From JAMXLO01 sp963794185 (GTDB lineage Bacteria; Pseudomonadota; Alphaproteobacteria; Acetobacterales; Acetobacteraceae), in contig CAWCDM010000016.1 of the NCBI GenBank assembly GCA_963794185.1, positions 1-64,000 of the forward strand: a stretch of 64,000 bases of DNA, in the 5' to 3' direction. The first letter of the stretch is position 1. Each line of letters starts with the position of its first letter. Position numbers and translations under genes: made by a program. Below are positions 58,037 through 64,000 of this stretch, piece by piece. The notes beneath the pieces were generated by a model. It did no database searches. It saw only the letters and a program-made list of their open reading frames with translations, and was not told where the DNA came from.

Positions 58037-58933
58037 ATGAACGACACCATGGCCGCAAAGCCGCAATTCGATCGCACGGCCGAGGACCTCGGCAACATCG
58101 TCGAACTCGGGCATGTCAACGTCACCGTGCCCGATCAGAGCAAGGCGACCGCCTATTACCTGATGGGCCTCGGCCTGACCCGCGACCCGTATCTGATGGC
58201 CGGGCTCGAGAATATGTGGGTGAATGTCGGCCGCGGCCAGTTCCATCTGCCGACGCGCAACCCGCCGCAGGTCGTGCGCGGCACCACGGCGCTGGTGATG
58301 CCCGACCTGGAGGCGCTGCTGAAGCGGCTCGACTACGCGCAGAAATTCCTGGAGGGCACCAAATTCAGCTTCCGCGAGGCGGGCGACGTTGTCGAGACGA
58401 CGTGCCCGTGGGGCAACCGCATCCGCGTGCACGCGCCCGATCCGGCAAGGTTCGGCAATCTCCGCCTCGGCATGCCGTATGTCGAGTTCGACATTCCGGC
58501 CGGCACCGATCTTTCGGCGATCGTGCGCTTCTATCGCGAGATCGTCGGCGGCATCGCCGGCGTGGCGAAGGATGAGCGCGGGTCCTATGCCTGGGTCAGC
58601 ACATCGGGCGACAGCAAGGTGACCTATCGCGAGACCGACAAGCCGCAGCCGGAGTACGACGGGCATCACATCCAGATCACGCTGGCCGACTTCTCCGGCC
58701 CGCACAGGAAGCTTCTGGAGCGCGGCCTGATCGCCGAGGAAAGCGACCAGCACCAGTACCGGTTCCTCGATATTGTCGATGTGGACACCAACAAGCCGCT
58801 GTTCCGCATCGAGCACGAGACGCGCAGCATGCGTCACCCGATGTTCAACCGCACGTATGTCAACCGCAACCCGGACATGACCAACCGCAACTTCGCGCCG
58901 GGCCACGAGGTCGGCATCTGGGCGCTCGCCTGA
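58037..58933 (+). CDS. Two-domain VOC family protein
   Basis: A 298-residue protein with two vicinal-oxygen-chelate modules: first IVELGHVNVTVPDQSKATAY and LVMPDLEALLKRLDYAQKFL with TCPWGNRIRVHAPDP; second GMPYVEFDIPAGTDLSAIVR and GHHIQITLADFSGPHRKLLE. His in ELGHVNV and Glu/His pairs in the second half (DGHHIQI) could hold a metal. The arrangement is like extradiol dioxygenases but the family ligands are not all seen, so it may be a lyase, isomerase or hydroxylase. The next gene follows after 24 bases; it probably acts on the same substrate. Confidence 0.82.
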   Translation: MNDTMAAKPQFDRTAEDLGNIVELGHVNVTVPDQSKATAYYLMGLGLTRDPYLMAGLENMWVNVGRGQFHLPTRNPPQVVRGTTALVMPDLEALLKRLDYAQKFLEGTKFSFREAGDVVETTCPWGNRIRVHAPDPARFGNLRLGMPYVEFDIPAGTDLSAIVRFYREIVGGIAGVAKDERGSYAWVSTSGDSKVTYRETDKPQPEYDGHHIQITLADFSGPHRKLLERGLIAEESDQHQYRFLDIVDVDTNKPLFRIEHETRSMRHPMFNRTYVNRNPDMTNRNFAPGHEVGIWALA

Positions 58934-58957
58934 CGACCTGATGCAAGGACGATCGCC

Positions 58958-59761
58958 ATGGCCCTCCAGCCCTACCATGTGTCGGCGTACAACACCGCGA
59001 AGGCGTCGGAGAACAAGATCCACGACGACGCCACTGCGCGACGGTTCGGCTTCACGGGCGGGCTGGTGGGCGGCGTGCATGTCTACGCCTACATGACGCA
59101 CCTGCCGGTGGCGCACTGGGGCCGCGCATGGCTCGAGCGCGGCACCGGCGACTGCAAATTCGCCAAGCCGGTCTATGAGGGCGACATCGCCGAGATCACC
59201 GCCGACGAGACGAAAGAGGGCCTGGCACTGACGGTGCGCAGTCACGGTGAACTCTGCGCGACGGGATCGGCGACGTTGCCATCCACTCTTATCGTGCCGT
59301 CGTCGGCCGAATTCGCGGCAGCCACGCCGCCCATGCATGACGCCCGTCCGCCTGCCGATGAACGCTCGCTCGCGGTCGGCGCCTGGCTCGGCATGAACCC
59401 GCTGATCGTCACGTCGGACTATCATGCGCAGGACCTGAAGGACACGCGCGAGACCGATCCGCTCTATGCGGCGGAGGGCATCGTGCACCCCGGCACGATC
59501 CTGCGCTGCTGCAACTGGGTGCTGTCGCACAACGTGATGCTGCCAGCCTGGATGCATGTCGGCAGCACGGTGCAGAACCTCGACATTGCGCACATCGGCG
59601 ACACGCTGAGCGCGCGCGCGCGCGTGACGCAGAACTACGAGCGCAAGGGCCACAAATTCGTCGAGGTTGACGCGTTGGTGCTGGCGAACGAGCGCACACC
59701 CTTGGCGCGCGTCACCCACACCGCGATCTACCGACCGCGGCAGTTGGCCGAAGCGGCCTGA
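58958..59761 (+). CDS. Double hotdog-fold (MaoC/FAS1-like) protein
   Basis: A 267-residue protein: MALQPYHVSAYNTAKASENK, HDDATARRFGFTGGLVGGVH, VYAYMTHLPVAHWG, then KPVYEGDIAEITADETKEGL. The pattern HDDA.A...GF.GGLVGG...YAY resembles the catalytic D/H region of MaoC-like hydratases, and the second half (IVHPGTILRCCNWVLSHNVM, GSTVQNLDIAHIGDTLSARA) is a second hotdog module. Probable hydratase or thioesterase for an unusual acyl or ring compound. Not recognised more exactly. GT-rich spacing and the short gap to the VOC gene suggest co-transcription. Confidence 0.75.
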   Translation: MALQPYHVSAYNTAKASENKIHDDATARRFGFTGGLVGGVHVYAYMTHLPVAHWGRAWLERGTGDCKFAKPVYEGDIAEITADETKEGLALTVRSHGELCATGSATLPSTLIVPSSAEFAAATPPMHDARPPADERSLAVGAWLGMNPLIVTSDYHAQDLKDTRETDPLYAAEGIVHPGTILRCCNWVLSHNVMLPAWMHVGSTVQNLDIAHIGDTLSARARVTQNYERKGHKFVEVDALVLANERTPLARVTHTAIYRPRQLAEAA

Positions 59762-59773
59762 TCCGAGGCTTTT

Positions 59774-59808
59774 TCCCCGCCCCTCTCCGCTGTGCGGGGG
59801 AGGGGGTG
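59774..59808. repeat. Partial GC-rich palindrome after the hotdog gene
   Basis: tccccgcccctctccgc and gcgggggagggggt pair imperfectly around tgt. It resembles the outer arms of the elements at 18.6 and 56.3 kb and may serve as a terminator of the VOC-hotdog unit. Confidence 0.55.
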
Positions 59809-59889
59809 ATGAACGCCCCCCTTTTCGAATCTGTCAGCTTTCGGGCCATTGCATCGACCGGGGCGCGCGGGCTGCGAAACCTGCCGTTG

Positions 59890-60485
59890 CAGCGGCTTCC
59901 AAGATGCCGAGCACAATCGCCGTTCGGCGCATGTGGTGAAAGCGCCGGGTCGAGGCGGAAACGCGTTGACACATGCGAGTTCGGCAATGCAGAAAGTTTC
60001 GGAGTTCGTCGTGGGTTCGGCAGTATCGCCTGGCTGATGTGACGCTCTTGAAGCCGAGCATCGGTCGACATCGGCTCCTGATGCCGCGGTGGTCCTGCTC
60101 ACGACGATTGTTCAAGTAGCGGTTTGTCCGCTGCCGCGCGCGATTGCCGAGCTCGGTCCGGATCGCCTTGGGATAGGCGTCATGGCCGTCGGTGGTGACG
60201 CGATCCGGCGTGACACCAGTAACCGCCCTGGCCGACCGGAAGGATGCCTTGGCGGCAGCAAGCTCACGAAGCTCGCTCAGCATGCGGATCCCGTAGGCTC
60301 AGCTTGGAGGCGCCAGAGCACCACGAGGGCGATGACATCGCGCGGATACTGTGCACGGTTGAACGCACCAACGCTGCATTCGTTAAGCTGCTTGCGCAGT
60401 TCCCGCACCGGAACCGGCGATAGCCTTGCGTCGTCCGGTCAGGCTGCTCGTTGACCTTCGTCGATCCACACGCCGGGGACCGCAT
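59890..60485 (-). mobile_element. IS6-type transposase remnant with internal deletion
   Basis: The minus strand begins with the zinc-finger-like N-terminus CGSTKVNEQPDRTTQGYRRF RCGNC, goes to KLSLRD, and then joins directly to the C-terminal part AAAKASFRSARAV, PDRVTTDGHDAYPKAIRTEL, RYLNNRREQDHRGIRSRCRP, HDELRNFLHCRTRMCQ and ends near VLGILEAA. This is the IS6-family transposase with the middle, including the first catalytic Asp region, removed at about 60283. Small shifts add to the damage. It is dead. The rest of 59809-60635 has no other gene. Confidence 0.78.
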
Positions 60486-60635
60486 ACCGCTTCATCCCCA
60501 AGGGATAACGCAGCGTGCCCCATCCATCGATTGGCGCAAGGGCTGACAGAACCGGCGGGTTGGCATTTTCGGCGCCACTATCTTGCCTAATCGCCTCCCT
60601 GCGCTACGTCCATTGATGGAGGAGGAGGAGGTCAC

Positions 60636-61391
60636 ATGAACATCCGCTTCGACGGCAAGACCGTCGCCGTCACTGGTGCCGGACACGGTTTCGGCCGCTG
60701 TATCGCACGGACTTTCGCCCATCTCGGCGCGCGCGTCTTCGCCACCGACATCGCCGCCGACGAGCTGGCGGAAACTGCGGCAGACGGCGGAATCGCCATC
60801 AGGGTCGTTGACCTGAGGGACCGCGCCGCCGGCGCCGGGTGGATCCGCCAGATCGAGGCTCAGTCCGGCGGCCCGATCTCGGTCCTGGTCAACAACGCAG
60901 GCGGCGTCGCGGGCCAGGGACCGAAGCCTCTGGAAGAGGTATCCGACGAAGACTGGAACATCCTGTTCGACATCAACGTGAACGCTGCCTTTACCCTATG
61001 CCGCGCCGCTGCGCCGGCTATGAAGCAGGCGGGCGGCGGGCGCATCGTCAACACCAGTTCGGGCGCCGGACTGCAGCCGTCGCTGACGGGGATCCAGGCG
61101 TACTGCGCCGCGAAGCACGCGGTGGTCGGGCTGACACGCCAACTCGCCCACGAGTTGGGCCCTTACAACATCACCGTGAACTCGGTCGCCCCGGGCTTCA
61201 TCCGCACCAATGCCGCGACCGAGAAACAATGGGAGAGCTACGGCCCGGACGGACAAATGGCGTTGGTCGAGCGAATTGCGATGAAGCGGCTTGGCAACGC
61301 ACAGGACATCGCCAATGCCGTGGTGTTCTTCGCGTCCGATCTTGCCGGGTTTGTCAACGGCCAGGTCCTGCAGGTCGATGGCGGCCGTTGA
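60636..61391 (+). CDS. Short-chain dehydrogenase/reductase
   Basis: A 251-residue classical SDR: MNIRFDGKTVAVTGAGHGFG, RVFATDIAADELAETAADGG with Asp after the second strand (NAD preference), SVLVNNAGGVAGQGPKPLEE, RIVNTSSGAGLQPSLTGIQA, YCAAKHAVVGLTRQLAHELG and GQVLQVDGGR. GGAGGAGGAGG lies a few bases before the ATG, an unusually strong site. It likely oxidises a secondary alcohol. It follows the IS6 remnant and precedes the MHS transporter by about 185 bases on the same strand. Confidence 0.92.
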   Translation: MNIRFDGKTVAVTGAGHGFGRCIARTFAHLGARVFATDIAADELAETAADGGIAIRVVDLRDRAAGAGWIRQIEAQSGGPISVLVNNAGGVAGQGPKPLEEVSDEDWNILFDINVNAAFTLCRAAAPAMKQAGGGRIVNTSSGAGLQPSLTGIQAYCAAKHAVVGLTRQLAHELGPYNITVNSVAPGFIRTNAATEKQWESYGPDGQMALVERIAMKRLGNAQDIANAVVFFASDLAGFVNGQVLQVDGGR

Positions 61392-61575
61392 TCAGCCACT
61401 GACCCGGCGACCGTTGCCCGGAAGCCACATCCCTGTCCGCACGCGGCGCTGCGCCGACAGCGGCGCGGGGTAGGTCGGTTACCATTCTGGTCATGCACCC
61501 CCGAATGACGCATAGTATGTCAAGCTTAGAAAACGATTTGGCCTGTGCAGGGCTGAACAACAGGGAGAGGACGCC

Positions 61576-62958
61576 ATGTCGACATCGACATACGCGATGG
61601 GCACGGAGGCCGCGGTCACTGCCAAACCCGGGCTGCCATTCATCATCGCCGCTTCGTCCTGTGGCACGCTGATCGAGTGGTATGACTTCTACCTGTATGG
61701 CGTTCTCGCCCCGGTGTTCGCCACGCACTTCTTCCCCGGCGACATGCGCAACAGCTTCCTGTTCAGCCTGGGCATCTTCTGGACCGGCTTCGTGGTGCGA
61801 CCGTTCGGCGCCATCCTGTTCGGCCATCTCGGCGATCTGATCGGCCGCAAGTTCACCTTCATGCTGACGCTGGGCCTGATGGGCGTCGCCACCTTCGTGG
61901 TGGGCTGCCTGCCGGTCTATGACTCGATCGGCTGGACGGCGCCGTTCCTGCTGGTGATGTGCCGCGTGATGCAGGGGCTGGCGCTGGGCGGCGAATACGG
62001 CGGCGCGGCAACCTATGTCGCGGAGCACGCGCCCGACGGCAAGCGCGGCTTCTACACAAGCTGGATACAGACCACCGCGACCATGGGCATCGTGGTCGCA
62101 CTGTTGGTGATCATCGCCTTCCGCGTCGGCATGGGAGAGGCCGCGTTCCAGGCCTACGGCTGGCGCTTTCCGTTCCTGCTGTCCGCCGTCCTGGTGATCC
62201 TGTCGGGCTACATCCGGCTGCGGCTCGAGGAGTCGCCGCTGTTCCACCGGCTGAAGACGCAGGGCAAGGCCTCGGGCAATCCGGCGCTGGAAAGCTTCGG
62301 CAGCGGCAAGAACTGGAAGCTGATCCTGGTCGCGCTGTTCGGCTTCACCGCGCCGGAGGGCGTCGTGTGGTACACCGGCCAGTTCTACGCGCTGACCTAC
62401 ATGATCGCGGTCCTGAAGCTGCCGTTCCTGACAGTGTACCTGATCCTGACCTTCGCACTGCTGCTCGGCGCGCCGTTCTTCCTGGTGTTCGGCTGGCTGT
62501 CCGACCGCATCGGCCGCAAGGGGATCATGATCACCGGCTTCGCGCTCGCGGTGCTGACCTACTGGCCGGTGTTCACATTGCTGAACGACTGGAAGGACAA
62601 TCCGGTCATTCTGTGCATGCTGGTGTTCTACATGGTGATCCTGGTCACCATGGTGTACGGGCCGATCGCCGCCTTCCTGGTGGAACTGTTCCCGGCGCGC
62701 ATCCGCTACACCTCGATGTCGCTGCCCTACCACGTCGGCAACGGCGTGTTCGGCGGCGGCGTGCCGTTCATCGCCACCTGGCTGACGACGATAGTCGCCG
62801 GCGTGCCGCTGATCGGCCTGCTCTACCCGATGGCGGTGGCGGCAGTCGGCGTTGTCGTCGGCTCGCTGTCGGTGCGTGGTGAACCGACGCACGAGATCCG
62901 CATCTGGGACGAAGTCGGCGGCAATCCGGATGCGCCACTGGTGCCGGATCAACCGTGA
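61576..62958 (+). CDS. MHS-type MFS transporter
   Basis: A 460-residue metabolite:H+ symporter-type MFS protein: SCGTLIEWYDFYLYGVLAPV, FVVRPFGAILFGHLGDLIGR KFTF, RVMQGLALGGEYGGAATYVA, LEESPLFHRLKTQGKASGNP and IAAFLVELFPARIRYTSMSL. The GALxGGEYG and EWYDF motifs mark the MHS branch, which takes up organic acids (citrate, alpha-ketoglutarate, shikimate, proline/betaine). AGGGAGAGGACG precedes the ATG. It could import the substrate for the surrounding catabolic genes; the solute cannot be read from sequence. Confidence 0.94.
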   Translation: MSTSTYAMGTEAAVTAKPGLPFIIAASSCGTLIEWYDFYLYGVLAPVFATHFFPGDMRNSFLFSLGIFWTGFVVRPFGAILFGHLGDLIGRKFTFMLTLGLMGVATFVVGCLPVYDSIGWTAPFLLVMCRVMQGLALGGEYGGAATYVAEHAPDGKRGFYTSWIQTTATMGIVVALLVIIAFRVGMGEAAFQAYGWRFPFLLSAVLVILSGYIRLRLEESPLFHRLKTQGKASGNPALESFGSGKNWKLILVALFGFTAPEGVVWYTGQFYALTYMIAVLKLPFLTVYLILTFALLLGAPFFLVFGWLSDRIGRKGIMITGFALAVLTYWPVFTLLNDWKDNPVILCMLVFYMVILVTMVYGPIAAFLVELFPARIRYTSMSLPYHVGNGVFGGGVPFIATWLTTIVAGVPLIGLLYPMAVAAVGVVVGSLSVRGEPTHEIRIWDEVGGNPDAPLVPDQP

Positions 62959-63036
62959 CGGCCGGACCAGGCCAAGAGGCCGTCTCGCAACTTGCCGGAG
63001 GTTGGGATCGGGTCTTCCCGGCTTCAATTGTCCGAG

Positions 63037-64000
63037 TCACGCCAACGCGTCGAGCAGCGCCTTCGCCTGTTTGAGATCGGGCGTGTCGAAGCCCTCGGTG
63101 AACCAGCCATAGATCGGCGCGAGAAGGTCGCGGGCTTCGGCGTGGCGGCCCTGGTCGCGGCGGAGCCGGGCGAGGCTCACGGCCGCGCGCAATTCCCAGA
63201 GCTTGGCGCCTTGCTCCTTGGCGATGCTCAGGGCGTTGCGATACAGGTCTTCGGCGGCGTGGGAATGCCCCTGCCGCAACAGCAACTGGCCTTTGTGCCG
63301 GGTTAGTTCTGCTGCGAAGAAGCGCTCCCCTGTCTTTTCGGCGATATGCAAAGCCTCGTCCAACAGGGTCACGGCCTCCTCAATTTGCCCTGCGATCTCA
63401 CATGCCCTGGCGAGGAGGGCATATGAGAGCGCGTCCAATTTCCCTCCGCCCCGGTGGCGCGGCAGGCGGCCAAACCCCTGCGCATCAGCGATATCCCCTC
63501 CGCCACATCGCCATTTTTGACCTTGACCCAGCCGCGATAGATCGTTCCCAAGCGCATGCCGAGGGCGAAAACCTTGCTCGGTCGCGACTGCAAGCAGCTG
63601 GTCGGCCCGCTCATCCAGGGCTGCGATGTCTCCGACGAGCGCAAGGAGCCTGGCGGAGCCCGCCAAGCTCGCAGCCAAAGTCGGCGGATGAGCCAGCCTT
63701 CGAGCCTCAGCGATTGCTGCGTTGCTCCGTGCCACTGCCTGGTCCGGAAAACCGAGACAGAACAGGACGATTCCCAAAATGCGGGTGCGCTGATCCGTAG
63801 GGGTGAATGCCGGCCTGGTGGACAAGGGAGTGGTGGGAGATCGGATCGCAGAGTGCAATCGCCTCTTCGAGATGCGACCGGGATGACGCAAACCTGCCGG
63901 CAGACATCAGGTTCAGACCGGAGGTGGTGTGACCGAGAACGAGCCCGGCAGAGTCGTTGCGCTGACGGCTCAGGCGCAGCAAATCCTCGTCCAAGCGCAG
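63037..64000 (-). pseudogene. TPR-rich C-terminal part of a large cyclase/ATPase-like protein, frameshifted, cut by window edge
   Basis: The minus strand carries repeated TPR-like helices: SHLEEAIALCDPISHHSLVH, ILGIVLFCLGFPDQAVARSN, IYRGWVKVKNGDVAEGISLM, EEAVTLLDEALHIAEKTGER FFAAE and KGQLLLRQGHSHAAEDLYRN, ending GWFTEGFDTPDLKQAKALLD. The LHR.RG.L / FFxAEL..RL..G.LLL and TEGFDT.DL..A..LL endings are those of adenylate-cyclase/AAA ATPase/TPR fusion proteins. Frames shift near 63780, 63570 and 63450. The ATPase and cyclase domains would lie beyond 64000. The stop is at 63037. Confidence 0.78.

Noticed and set aside
57731..59719. 662-codon open frame on minus across VOC and hotdog genes
   Set aside because: Antisense of two coherent genes; its end also overlaps the amidase N-terminus in another frame.
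61354..63027. 557-codon open frame on minus opposite the MHS transporter
   Set aside because: His/Gln/Arg-rich antisense shadow.

Overview
The window reads as chromosomal DNA of a GC-rich alphaproteobacterium, most likely Acetobacteraceae/Rhodospirillales. The inference rests on a CtrA-family regulator with a textbook CtrA box in front of fliI, a COQ9 protein next to peptide deformylase, the row gpmI-envC-ctpA-deacetylase-rppH, and IS1380, IS701, IS630 and IS6 remnants. No rRNA, tRNA or CRISPR array was seen. Many conserved genes (gpmI, rppH, envC, rlpA, an OmpA gene, a HisD-family gene and others) are complete in content but broken by single-base shifts. Essential genes are among them, so assembly indels are more likely than gene death for most; genuinely decayed IS pieces are also present.

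Layout. 0.3-7.9 kb (minus strand): cell-envelope and housekeeping block: rlpA, a dienelactone hydrolase, rppH, a divergent polysaccharide deacetylase, ctpA, envC, gpmI. 8-12 kb: a VOC protein, a small recombinase-like HTH protein beside an OmpA tail fragment, an OmpA-family porin, a GlcG-like protein cut by an IS1380 remnant, and a LysE exporter. 12.3-18.5 kb: a split type II secretion locus: gspL-gspM-gspN-like on minus, and a ribbon-helix-helix gene overlapping gspD on plus, with gene debris between. 18.7-29 kb: clpB, a MOSC protein, a cyclase-TPR protein, a DUF3455 protein, an enoyl-CoA hydratase, coq9, def, rpsU and a MocR/PdxR-type regulator. 29-30.7 kb: an IS701-type element with terminal repeats and CTAG target duplication.

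30.9-41.7 kb is a motility and surface-glycan region: TPR glycosyltransferase-like protein, CtrA-family regulator, CtrA box, fliI-fliJ, a methyltransferase, UDP-glucose dehydrogenase, a GT2, a pyruvyltransferase-like protein and a methyltransferase-glycosyltransferase fusion. 41.7-47 kb carries small-protein and regulator modules: beta-propeller + MoaD/ThiS-like + DUF427; VOC divergent from TetR with two palindromic operators; and an ECF sigma factor of the YciI(DGPF)-linked type between two YciI genes.

47-63 kb is mostly catabolic: a GT2, then SDR + HisD-like dehydrogenase, msrA, two acyl-CoA dehydrogenases, a CaiB/BaiF CoA-transferase, an MFS transporter, an amidase, a two-domain VOC protein, a hotdog-fold protein, an IS6 remnant, another SDR and an MHS-type transporter. 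This set looks like uptake and CoA-dependent breakdown of an unidentified substrate. The right edge cuts a TPR-rich protein. Several GC-rich palindromic repeats are scattered through the window; in two places they appear to be read into protein ends.
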